Source: Blautia wexlerae (GTDB taxonomy: Bacteria; Bacillota; Clostridia; Lachnospirales; Lachnospiraceae). Taken from it: DNA of 64,000 nt. Below the pieces are notes generated by a model. The model searched no databases. It was not told the DNA's origin and was given only the letters and a program-made list of their open reading frames with translations. Positions within the stretch are counted from its first letter, which is position 1. Every line of letters starts with the position of its first letter. Of this stretch, positions 43,462 to 51,309 are shown piece by piece. The translations under genes were made by a program, and so were the position numbers. The DNA is taken from assembly GCF_013300825.1 (NCBI RefSeq), contig NZ_JAAIMY010000010.1, forward strand, positions 40,134-104,133, written 5' to 3'.

Positions 43462-43853
43462 TTCAGATTCAGTCTCCAATCCAGATCTCCTCTTGCAAGA
43501 CCTAAAATAAGAAGTTCTGCAGTGGCAATGTTCGTCGCTACAGGAATATTGTACTGGTCGCATCTCCTCACGATGCTTGTGATATCCGGTTCTTTGGGAT
43601 CGATCATTACCGGATTGTAGAACAGGATGACCATATCCAGATCCTGACGCTCTACCATCTCCATAAACTGCTTGTCTCCACCAATACTGCCGGCAAGGAA
43701 TTTATGCACATGAAGGCTTGTCGCTTCTTCTATTCTCCGTCCGGTTGTACCTGTGGCATAGACCTCATGTTTGGCAAGTATATTCTTATAAGCGATGCAG
43801 AAATCTTCTATCAGTACTTTTTTACTGTTATGTGCGATTATACCTAAGTTCAT
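43458..43853 (-). CDS. mgsA: Methylglyoxal synthase
   Basis: A 131-aa MgsA that converts dihydroxyacetone phosphate to methylglyoxal and phosphate, a bypass under phosphate limitation or sugar excess. Motifs: IIAHNSKKVLIEDFCIAYK, YATGTTGRRIEEAT (phosphate binding), FLAGSIGGDKQFMEMV and ILFYNPVMIDPKEPDITSIVRRCDQY. It has a near-consensus promoter upstream and is translationally coupled to rsmD. Confidence 0.95.
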   Translation of the reverse strand: MNLGIIAHNSKKVLIEDFCIAYKNILAKHEVYATGTTGRRIEEATSLHVHKFLAGSIGGDKQFMEMVERQDLDMVILFYNPVMIDPKEPDITSIVRRCDQYNIPVATNIATAELLILGLARGDLDWRLNLK

Positions 43854-43920
43854 AGTTTTTCCTCTCCGTTTCTCCTATTTATTTTGCGGATTTTACCTCT
43901 TATCCACAATCCTAACTGTA

Positions 43921-43949
43921 ATTATAACAAAGCACTAAATAAAACGCAA
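43921..43949 (-). promoter_or_regulatory. Promoter of mgsA-rsmD
   Basis: Minus-strand TTGCGT (43944-43949), a 17-nt spacer and TATAAT (43921-43926), about 70 nt before mgsA. Confidence 0.75.
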
Positions 43950-44142
43950 TTAAAACTTGAAAAATATACACAATTCATAATTTATTAATATTTTTTCCAT
44001 AGTCATCATGCAATTTTTCCTGTTTCCATGCTCTTCCTTTCCATGCGGAAACTTCCAGTGTATTATTTCTGTATCTTCATATACTAGCATTGCAACACAA
44101 AAACAATTTCAGGCGAAAACAACAACCAAGGAGGAAATTGAT

Positions 44143-44370
44143 ATGTCAAACACAAAATCTTCTAACCAGGCAGCTGTACCGGAAGCAAAAGGTGCGTTAG
44201 ACCGTTTCAAATTCGAGGTTGCAAATGAATTAGGCGTACCGCTTACAGACGGATACAACGGCGACCTGACTTCCAGACAGAACGGTTCTGTCGGAGGTTA
44301 TATGGTCAAAAAGATGATCGAAGCCCAGGAAAAACAGATGTCCAGTGGTTCTCAGGGCGGACAGTACTAA
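44143..44370 (+). CDS. Alpha/beta-type small acid-soluble spore protein
   Basis: A 75-aa SASP that coats spore DNA and protects it from UV and heat. Family signatures: ALDRFKFEVANELGVPL, GYNGDLTSRQNGSVGGYMVKKMIEAQEKQM (the second helix and GPR cleavage region are recognisable). The ATG at 44143 has AGGAGG 9 nt upstream, discarding an upstream extension. It is monocistronic with a terminator. Expression should be from a sigma-G promoter, but I could not place the boxes with confidence. Confidence 0.93.
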   Translation: MSNTKSSNQAAVPEAKGALDRFKFEVANELGVPLTDGYNGDLTSRQNGSVGGYMVKKMIEAQEKQMSSGSQGGQY

Positions 44371-44405
44371 TCAGATAAGAGCTTCTCAGTTAAGAAGCTG
44401 ACCCC

Positions 44406-44448
44406 AAAACCGATGGTGCCGACAAAAATAGTCAAATCCATCGGTTTT
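44406..44448. terminator. Terminator shared by spore protein and GT2 genes
   Basis: AAAACCGATGG (44406-44416) is perfectly complementary to CCATCGGTTTT (44438-44448), between two converging genes. Confidence 0.75.
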
Positions 44449-44449
44449 C

Positions 44450-45160
44450 TTACATTTCCTTTTTCAGAATATGGAAATCCCTGACAGCCTGAATCCCGAT
44501 TTTCGCAATCTTTTTCAGGTTTATGGAATTAGTTCCTGCCTTTCTTGGCTGAAACGTAATTGGAAAGAATGCAACTTTTTCTCTGTAGTATACAAAATAA
44601 GTGGTAAACATGATATTCGGAATATTATAATTCTCAGGGAGCTTCCCAATATATCGGTCAACCAGCTCCGCTTTCATCAGCCGGAACGGTGCATTGGCAT
44701 CCGGAACCTTTATCCCGAAAATAATCCTGAGAAGGAAGCAGACCGTATCTTCCACAAACTTGCGGGACTTTCCGTCTCCTCTCTCACGGCGATCTCCTAA
44801 GACAGCATCATATAAATCCCGCTTTTCCCAGAAGGACTCAAATTCCCCGGAATTGGTCTGTCCATCAGAGTCAGTCTGAAAAATATAATCTGCATGGTTC
44901 TGTATGGCATAACGGTAACCATAAAGAACTGTAGAGCCATGACCACCATTGGGCTTTGTAAGCGAGACAAGCAACGGATGTTTCTTTGCCAGCCGGCAGA
45001 CCAGATCATAGGTATTGTCTTTACTTCCGTCATTGATAATGACCAGACGGGAATTTCCTTCTTCATTATGAGATTCTACCACAGGATACCAGTCACTGAT
45101 CGTTTTTTCTATGTTTTCTGATTCATTGTATGCAGGGATTATTATATAAAGAGATGACAT
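44450..45160 (-). CDS. GT2-family glycosyltransferase
   Basis: A 236-aa GT-A fold enzyme of the dolichol-phosphate-mannose-synthase type. Motifs: YIIIPAYNESENIEKTISDWYP, LVIINDGSKDNTYDLVC (nucleotide site), PNGGHGSTVLYGYRYAI, YIFQTDSDGQTN (DxD) and RRERGDGKSRKFVEDTV. There are no transmembrane segments at the C-terminus. It probably transfers a sugar to undecaprenyl phosphate or a glycolipid; the substrate is not evident. It is transcribed alone. Confidence 0.9.
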   Translation of the reverse strand: MSSLYIIIPAYNESENIEKTISDWYPVVESHNEEGNSRLVIINDGSKDNTYDLVCRLAKKHPLLVSLTKPNGGHGSTVLYGYRYAIQNHADYIFQTDSDGQTNSGEFESFWEKRDLYDAVLGDRRERGDGKSRKFVEDTVCFLLRIIFGIKVPDANAPFRLMKAELVDRYIGKLPENYNIPNIMFTTYFVYYREKVAFFPITFQPRKAGTNSINLKKIAKIGIQAVRDFHILKKEM

Positions 45161-45279
45161 TTTTTACTCCTTTTTATACATTTCCATATGTTTTTCGGAT
45201 ATTTCCCATCCAAAAGAATACCATATTTTACCCGGTATCTCAAGCTGTATGAAAATCATCCGAAATCTGAGCTTACAAA

Positions 45280-45309
45280 AAGCACCAGCCATTTCAATGA
45301 CTGATGCTT
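45280..45309 (-). terminator. Terminator of feoB
   Basis: AAGCACCAG-CATT pairs with AATG-CTGATGCTT (two wobbles), followed on the minus strand by TTTTTG, ~30 nt past the feoB stop. Confidence 0.75.
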
Positions 45310-45341
45310 CTTTTCATTACATTATCCGGATCATGCTCAGA

Positions 45342-47678
45342 CTAGACTAAATTCCCGATCAGATATACAATCAGTGCAGCCACCCATGCAACCGCGCACT
45401 GCCATACCACAACACCAACTGCCCATCTTCCTCCCATTTCACGTTTTATGGAAGCGATAGCTGCCACACATGGTGTGTAGAGCAGGCTGAATACCAGTAA
45501 TGATGCTGCTGCCAGTGGTGTCAGTACAGAGGCAATATTTCCACTGAAAAGCACTTGCAGCGTAGATACCACGCTCTCTTTTGCCATAAATCCGCTGATA
45601 AGGGCTGTACAGATTCTCCAGTCTCCCAGTCCGATCGGTTTAAATATGGGTGCCAGAACTCCTGCCACCATTGCCAGAATACTGTCTGCAGAGTCTTTTA
45701 CAAGATTTAAATGCAGATCAAAGCTCTGGAGGAACCAGATTACCATTGAGGCAAGCAGGATAATAGAAAATGCCCTCTGCAGGAAATCTTTTGCTTTTTC
45801 CCACAAAAGCTGACCTACATTCCTGGCTCCCGGCAGACGGTAATTAGGAAGTTCCATAACAAATGGTACCGGATCTCCCTTAAAGAGAGTTCTGTTATAC
45901 AAGAATGCCGCAAGAATTCCCACAAGAATTCCAAGCAGGTAAAGACCTGCCATAATAAATCCGCCTTTCTTCGGAAAAAAAGCACTTACAAAGAAAGAAT
46001 AAATCGGCAGCTTCGCTGTACAGCTCATAAAAGGAGTCAGCAAAATTGTCATCTTTCTGTCACGTTCACTTGTAAGTGTACGTGTAGCCATAACTGCCGG
46101 AACCGTACATCCGAATCCGATCAGCATTGGCACAATACTTCGTCCGGAAAGACCAATCTTACGCAGAAGTTTATCCATCACAAAGGCAACACGCGCAACA
46201 TATCCACTGTCCTCCATAAGAGACAGAAAGAAAAACAAAGTTACGATAATCGGCAGGAAGCTGAGTACACTTCCCACACCTGTAAAAATACCGTCAATGA
46301 CCAGACTGCGCATGGCACTGTTTACATTGGCTGCTGTCAGTGAGGCATCCGCCAGCGCAGATATCTTATCAATCCCAAGCTCCAGGATTCCCTGAAGCCA
46401 TGCTCCGATCACATTAAAGGTCAGATAAAATACCAGCACCATAATTCCGATAAAACAGGGGATTGCGGTATATTTTCCTGTAAGGACTTTATCAATTTTC
46501 TCACTTCTGATTCTCTCCTTACTCTCTTTTGGCTTTACAACTGTCTGTTCACACAAACGCTCAATAAAGTCAAAACGCATATCTGCGATCGCAGCACTTC
46601 TGTCAACCTGACGCTCTGTTTCCATCTGCTGTACAATATGCTCCAGCATCTCCGTCTCATTTGTGTCCAGCTTCAGCTTCTCAAGAATCAGCGGATCCCC
46701 CTCAATTGCCTTGGTTGCTGCAAAACGGGTGGGAATATCAGCCTGCACCGCATGATCCTCGATCAGGTGCATGACCGCATGGATACAGCGGTGTACTGCA
46801 CCGTCATGGTCACTTTTATCACAGAAATCCTGACGCAGCGGATGTTCCTGATATTTCGCTATATGTAATGCATGGTCAACCAGCTCATCAACACCCTCAT
46901 TCTTTGCTGCGGAAATAGGGATCACAGGTACTCCAAGCAGCGATTCCATCTTATTTACATCTATAGAACCCTGATTTCCCAGCACTTCATCCATCATATT
47001 CAGTGCAACTACCATAGGAATATCCATCTCCAGAAGCTGCATGGTCAGATACAGGTTTCTCTCAATATTGGTAGCATCCACAATATTAATGATCGCACTT
47101 GGTTTCTCATCCAGAACAAAATTTCTGGATACAATCTCCTCACTGCTATAAGGAGACATAGAATAAATTCCCGGAAGGTCTGTGATTTCTGTATCCGGAT
47201 GGCCTTTAATCGAACCGGTCTTACGATCCACCGTTACTCCGGGAAAGTTTCCCACGTGTTGATTGGAACCTGTCAGTTGGTTAAACAGCGTAGTTTTTCC
47301 ACAGTTCTGATTTCCCACCAATGCGTATGTCAGTGTGGTTCCCTCAGGCAATGGATGTTCATCTTCTCTGGAATGATACTTTCCATCCTCTCCAAGTCCC
47401 GGATGTGCCAGATCACTCACAGCTTCTATCCCGGCATGACTTCTGCTTCTTTTCGGAATCTGTTCAATCTCTATCTGCTCTGCTTCCGCAAGTCTTAATG
47501 TCAGCTCATATCCATGTACCTGCAGCTCCATTGGATCTCCCATAGGCGCAAATTTCACTACCGTGACCTCAGCTCCCGGAATCATGCCCATGTCCAGAAA
47601 ATGCTGACGCAGGGCACCTTTACCGCCAACTGACATGATCACAGCACTTTTTCCGATTTCCAAATCTTTTAATGTCAT
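45342..47678 (-). CDS. feoB: FeoA-FeoB fusion ferrous iron transporter
   Basis: A 778-aa Fe(II) importer with FeoA fused at the N-terminus. FeoA is residues ~1-75 (MTLKDLEIGKSAVIMSVGG, GMIPGAEVTVVKFAPMGDPM). A GTPase domain follows (about 115-285) with G1 LVGNQNCGKTTLFNQLTG, G2 VGNFPGVTVD, G3 ITDLPGIYSMSPYS and G4 VALNMMDEV. The membrane core has Gate domains with GCTVPAVMATRTL and PFMSCTAKLPIYSFF. Length fits fusions known in Clostridia. A TTGACA/TATAAG-like pair precedes it by ~90 nt. Iron control by Fur/DtxR is plausible, but I found no clear box. Confidence 0.96.
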   Translation of the reverse strand: MTLKDLEIGKSAVIMSVGGKGALRQHFLDMGMIPGAEVTVVKFAPMGDPMELQVHGYELTLRLAEAEQIEIEQIPKRSRSHAGIEAVSDLAHPGLGEDGKYHSREDEHPLPEGTTLTYALVGNQNCGKTTLFNQLTGSNQHVGNFPGVTVDRKTGSIKGHPDTEITDLPGIYSMSPYSSEEIVSRNFVLDEKPSAIINIVDATNIERNLYLTMQLLEMDIPMVVALNMMDEVLGNQGSIDVNKMESLLGVPVIPISAAKNEGVDELVDHALHIAKYQEHPLRQDFCDKSDHDGAVHRCIHAVMHLIEDHAVQADIPTRFAATKAIEGDPLILEKLKLDTNETEMLEHIVQQMETERQVDRSAAIADMRFDFIERLCEQTVVKPKESKERIRSEKIDKVLTGKYTAIPCFIGIMVLVFYLTFNVIGAWLQGILELGIDKISALADASLTAANVNSAMRSLVIDGIFTGVGSVLSFLPIIVTLFFFLSLMEDSGYVARVAFVMDKLLRKIGLSGRSIVPMLIGFGCTVPAVMATRTLTSERDRKMTILLTPFMSCTAKLPIYSFFVSAFFPKKGGFIMAGLYLLGILVGILAAFLYNRTLFKGDPVPFVMELPNYRLPGARNVGQLLWEKAKDFLQRAFSIILLASMVIWFLQSFDLHLNLVKDSADSILAMVAGVLAPIFKPIGLGDWRICTALISGFMAKESVVSTLQVLFSGNIASVLTPLAAASLLVFSLLYTPCVAAIASIKREMGGRWAVGVVVWQCAVAWVAALIVYLIGNLV

Positions 47679-47792
47679 TTTCAGTCGCTCACCTTTTGTT
47701 TTCTATTTGGTTATCATTGCTATAGTCGATTTTTCTCAATAACCTTATGCAGATAGCTTATACTAACTGATAATTTTTGTCAAGTAGCAGGT

Positions 47793-47882
47793 ATGTCCTG
47801 TCGAATTTTGGCTTGCATGTCTCGGGATTTTGGCATATTCATGCCAAAACACCTCGCAGGACAGTAGTGTGTAGACAGTAAC
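47793..47882. repeat. Family C copy 4
   Basis: Minus orientation: GTTACTGTC, CACACTACTGTCC, GCGAGGTGTTTTGGCAT, GAATATGCCAAAATCCCGAG and ACATGCAAGCCAAAATTCG, close to copy 1 but lacking its last half. Confidence 0.8.
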
Positions 47883-47901
47883 CTGGTTACAGTAACGCAA
47901 A

Positions 47902-47945
47902 AAACCCAGATGAATTTATATTATCATCTGAGTTTCTTAATATCC
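47902..47945 (-). terminator. Terminator of the Lys/Ala-rich protein gene
   Basis: AAACCCAGATGA pairs with TCATCTGAGTTT (one wobble), followed on the minus strand by a run of T; ~30 nt past the stop. Confidence 0.78.
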
Positions 47946-47976
47946 TGAGTTTCTTAATATTCTGATTTTTTATGTA

Positions 47977-48645
47977 TCAAATCCACATAGAACCTGTAAC
48001 ATCACCATTAATTACATAATAAGCCTTATTTTCTTCCGGTTTGATATAAATCTTAATGTCCTTAAGATCTTTCTCTTTTTTACCCATTTCATCGGTCCAG
48101 ATTCTCTTGATATTACTTAAAATATTCTTTGTATATACTTCTCTGCCCATAAACTGAACATATACTTCTGCTGTTGCTTCTTTCTTAGTGGTTCTTCTTG
48201 TTGTTTTCTTCTCAGCAGGAGCTTCTTCAGCCGGTTTCTCAGCTGCTTTTACAGAAGCTTTCTTTGTAGTTCTTTTTGTTGTTTTTGCAGCAGTTTTTGT
48301 TGTTTTAGCCGGCTCTTTTTTCTCAGCTTCTTTTTCTGTTTCTGCTGTTTTCTTTTCTGCAGTTTCTGTTACTTTAGCTGTTTCTTTCTTTTCTGTTTCT
48401 GCTGATTTCTTTTCTGCAGTCTTTCTTGTTCTTCTTGCTGCCGGTTTCTTCGCTGTTGTTTCTTTCTTTACAGTTTCTGCTTCAGCAGTTTCTTTCTTTA
48501 CTGTCTCTTTGTTATCAGTTTCTTTCTTGTCTGCTTCTTTATTTACAGCTACTTCTTCAGCAGTTGTCTTTGCAGGAGCCTCTTTAACTTCGGTTGTCTT
48601 CGCAGTGGATGTGTTGAGATCTGCTGTAGTTGCTTTTGTTGCCAT
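47977..48645 (-). CDS. Histone-like Lys/Ala/Glu-rich protein, DUF6465 type
   Basis: A 222-aa protein in two parts. Residues 1-155 are a low-complexity tract of Lys, Thr, Ala and Glu with repeated KKETA, AEKK and TTKRTTKKA units, much like histone H1 or bacterial histone-like tails. The C-terminal ~65 residues fold into a domain ([42 protein letters not shown]) of the DUF6465 type. I infer DNA or RNA contact from the basic tail; this is not proven. RBS AAGGAGG. The codon bias is repetitive, as expected for slippage-prone tracts. Confidence 0.8.
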   Translation of the reverse strand: MATKATTADLNTSTAKTTEVKEAPAKTTAEEVAVNKEADKKETDNKETVKKETAEAETVKKETTAKKPAARRTRKTAEKKSAETEKKETAKVTETAEKKTAETEKEAEKKEPAKTTKTAAKTTKRTTKKASVKAAEKPAEEAPAEKKTTRRTTKKEATAEVYVQFMGREVYTKNILSNIKRIWTDEMGKKEKDLKDIKIYIKPEENKAYYVINGDVTGSMWI

Positions 48646-48677
48646 ATGATTAGCCTCCTTACAAGGTATAAGTATTC

Positions 48678-48703
48678 GTAACTGCTCAGTTTTGTACAGT
48701 TAC
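48678..48703. repeat. Small hairpin GTAACTG/CAGTTAC
   Basis: An inverted repeat in the recG/DUF6465 gap, matching in form one at 40393-40422 (GTAACTGT/ACAGTTAC). Both follow TCGTAACTG. Confidence 0.55.
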
Positions 48704-48800
48704 AGGTATTCTTATGTTACCTAAAATATAATAAACAGTAACATTCTTTTATGGAAATAGAATACTACGATTCTTCTGCTTTTGCAATGTTTTTCTGTTT

Positions 48801-50855
48801 TTATAATCCCAGGTTCTGCAGATCTTCCTTCATATATGCTGAAAGTCTCCTCTGGAGTTCCTCATTCTGCGGAAGACTTAAATCCCCGTCAAGGGAAAGA
48901 ATCTCCGAAGCCGTTTCACTGGCAGCCTTCAGGATATCCGCATCCTGATAGATATCTCCCAGTTTAAATTCCAGAAGACCACTCTGGCGGATTCCAAAAA
49001 GATCACCCGGACCGCGAAGCTTCAGGTCTTCTCCCGCAATATAGAATCCATCATTGGATTTGTTCAGAATCTGCAGACGTCTGGAAATTTCCTTCGCACC
49101 ATTTCCCTGCATAAAAATGCAATATGACTGATATTCCCCTCTACCGACACGCCCGCGAAGCTGATGAAGCTGTGCCAATCCGAAACGTTCGGCATTCTCC
49201 ACCATCATCACTGTTGCATTTGGCACATTCACCCCTACCTCAACCACAGTAGTCGATACCAGGATCTGAATCTCCCCTGCTGCAAAAGCCTCCATGATTA
49301 CATTCTTGTCTTTCGCCTTCATCTTTCCATGAAGAGAAGCCACCTTAATATCCGATGGAAAAACATTGCGAAGCTTCATGGTATAGTCCAGCACATTTTC
49401 CCCGTCCATTCCTTCGCTCTCCTCCACCATAGGGCAGATCACATAAACCTGCCGTCCCTGACGAATCTGCTTCTCCATAAAGGAATAAGCTTTCGGCCTG
49501 TAAGAAGCATCCACCACACAGTTCTTAATGGGGAGTCTCTGCGCAGGAAGCTCATCGATCACCGAAATATCCAGATCACCATATATAATAATCGCCAGCG
49601 TCCTCGGAATCGGCGTAGCACTCATCACCAACACATTAGGCGGGTTTCCCATAGTAGTCAGTGCTTCCCTCTGTTTCACACCAAAACGATGCTGCTCATC
49701 TGTAATAACCAGTCCAAGATTATTGTACTGCACTTTTTCCTGAATCAGCGCATGCGTTCCTATCACCAGGTTAGCCTCTTTTGACGCGATAAGCGCATAT
49801 TTTTCCCTTTTCTCCTTCGCAGTATCTGATCCTGTCAGCAAAACCGGATGCCCAAAATCAATATTCTGTTCCTGCAGCAATTTCTCCATTGCCTGAAAAT
49901 GCTGCCTTGCCAGAACCTCCGTAGGCGCCATAAGCACTGCCTGATACCCATTCTCTACAGTCATGATCATTGCAAGAAAAGCCAGAATCGTCTTCCCGCT
50001 TCCCACATCTCCCTGCACCAGTCTGGACATCAGAGCCTGGCCGCTTAAATCCCTCTCAATCTCATGCCACACATTCAACTGCGCCTTTGTCAGATCATAG
50101 GGCAGATTTTCAATAATCTGCTCTGTCGTCCACACCGGATGCATGGGAAACGCATTCGGTGCCTCCTCCGTCTTTTCCTTCAGAGACTGCACGGCAAGAA
50201 TAAAAAGAAGAAACTCATCAAACACCAGCCTTCTCCTTGCAGCTAACAGCTCCTGCATATTTTTGGGAAAATGAATCGCAGGAATCGCAAAATTCCTGTC
50301 TGCCAGGTGATACCTCTCCTTATACTCATCTGCCAGATACTCTGCCTGAAGCTTCTGCTCATCAAGCACCTGATGGATCAGCTTCACGATCGTCTTATTA
50401 GAAAGCCCCGCAGTCAGTCCATAAATCGGCTGAAGACTGTGCAGAATCTCCTCATAAGCCGCAGGCGTAAAAATCTCAGGGTGCTCCATCTGCAGCTTCC
50501 CCTGCTTCCTGACGACACGCCCCCGCAGAACAAACCTGCTGCCTTTCCTGACTGCAGAGCGCAGATACGGTGCATTAAACCACGTAACAGAAATTTTCCC
50601 TGTAAGATCTGCCACAGTGGTCGTGATCACCTGAAGATTCCGCACCTGATTCACATACACACCCGTTATAACCGCCACAGAAATCGCCACAACAGCTCCC
50701 TCTTCCAGAGACCGGATCTCAACAGGCTCCTCATACGCATCATAATTACGTGGATAATAACTCAGAAGAGATTCCATATCCGTAACTCCTATTTTCGCAA
50801 ATAACTTTTCCGTTTTCTCCCCCACGCCCTTAAGGGTTCTCAAAGATATCGACAT
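48801..50855 (-). CDS. recG: ATP-dependent DNA helicase RecG
   Basis: A 684-aa fork-reversal helicase. An N-terminal wedge/OB domain (LLSYYPRNYDAYEE, GKISVTWFNAPYL) precedes the SF2 core with Walker A RLVQGDVGSGKTILAF, APTEVLARQH, DEQHRFGVKQR (DEQH box), SATPIPRTLA, and C-terminal motifs VSTTVVEVGVNVPNATVM and QLHQLRGRVGR. Length is normal. It follows fakA across a 454-nt gap that contains a long-hairpin element. Confidence 0.97.
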   Translation of the reverse strand: MSISLRTLKGVGEKTEKLFAKIGVTDMESLLSYYPRNYDAYEEPVEIRSLEEGAVVAISVAVITGVYVNQVRNLQVITTTVADLTGKISVTWFNAPYLRSAVRKGSRFVLRGRVVRKQGKLQMEHPEIFTPAAYEEILHSLQPIYGLTAGLSNKTIVKLIHQVLDEQKLQAEYLADEYKERYHLADRNFAIPAIHFPKNMQELLAARRRLVFDEFLLFILAVQSLKEKTEEAPNAFPMHPVWTTEQIIENLPYDLTKAQLNVWHEIERDLSGQALMSRLVQGDVGSGKTILAFLAMIMTVENGYQAVLMAPTEVLARQHFQAMEKLLQEQNIDFGHPVLLTGSDTAKEKREKYALIASKEANLVIGTHALIQEKVQYNNLGLVITDEQHRFGVKQREALTTMGNPPNVLVMSATPIPRTLAIIIYGDLDISVIDELPAQRLPIKNCVVDASYRPKAYSFMEKQIRQGRQVYVICPMVEESEGMDGENVLDYTMKLRNVFPSDIKVASLHGKMKAKDKNVIMEAFAAGEIQILVSTTVVEVGVNVPNATVMMVENAERFGLAQLHQLRGRVGRGEYQSYCIFMQGNGAKEISRRLQILNKSNDGFYIAGEDLKLRGPGDLFGIRQSGLLEFKLGDIYQDADILKAASETASEILSLDGDLSLPQNEELQRRLSAYMKEDLQNLGL

Positions 50856-51309
50856 CTATCTCCTTTTCCTTTCTAAAAAATCCATCACAAATATAAATTT
50901 AACCAAATCAAGTATCCGGCTATCCGGCAGAGCAATTATTCGGTTATAATCAAGTAAAAACGGACTATATCATCCGCCCAGCCAGCTGCCAGGCGGGAAA
51001 ATTATTTGTTTTTGTGTGCATTTGCAGGGATCTTAGATATTCTTAGGTTCCGGAAAACTGCGTTATGAGCAGACAGTCTCACTGTCTGAGCGAAGTTTGC
51101 AACGGAGCGAGTTTGAGAGGGCTGCTCATGCCCTTAGCAGATTTCCGGAACCTTAGAATATCTTAGTTCCCGAAACCGCACACAAAAACAAATAATTTTC
51201 CTGCCGTCCCTTTTTAATACGAAAACGGATATACCCACCCTCAACAATGGCCTATACCCGTTTTCATCACATGAACTATTCGTTTATCTCTCTCAAAAAC
51301 TCTATTATT
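50856..51309. other. Gene-free gap between fakA and recG
   Basis: 454 bp with no supported gene; about half is family A copy 3. The left part (50860-50990) is AT-rich, with no clear promoter that I would defend. Confidence 0.65.
50991..51210 (+). repeat. Long-hairpin element, family A copy 3
   Basis: A ~220-bp element. The 24-nt outer arm 50996-51019 is perfectly complementary to 51178-51201. Conserved blocks: GTGCATTTGCAGG, TCTTAGA, CTGCGTTATGAGC, CTGTCTGAGCGAAG, ACGGAGCGAGTTTGAGA, TTAGCAGATTT and CCGAAACCGCAC. It ends CGTCCCTTTTT ~100 nt past the fakA stop. Confidence 0.9.

Noticed and set aside
44000..44120. A sigma-G promoter for the spore protein gene
   Set aside because: CATATACTA near 44078 is suggestive, but the -35 match and spacing are not good enough to claim.
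47679..47800. A Fur or DtxR box upstream of feoB
   Set aside because: Only scattered GATAA-like pieces are present; no convincing palindrome. The TTGACA/TATAAG pair has a short spacer, so I did not list a promoter either.
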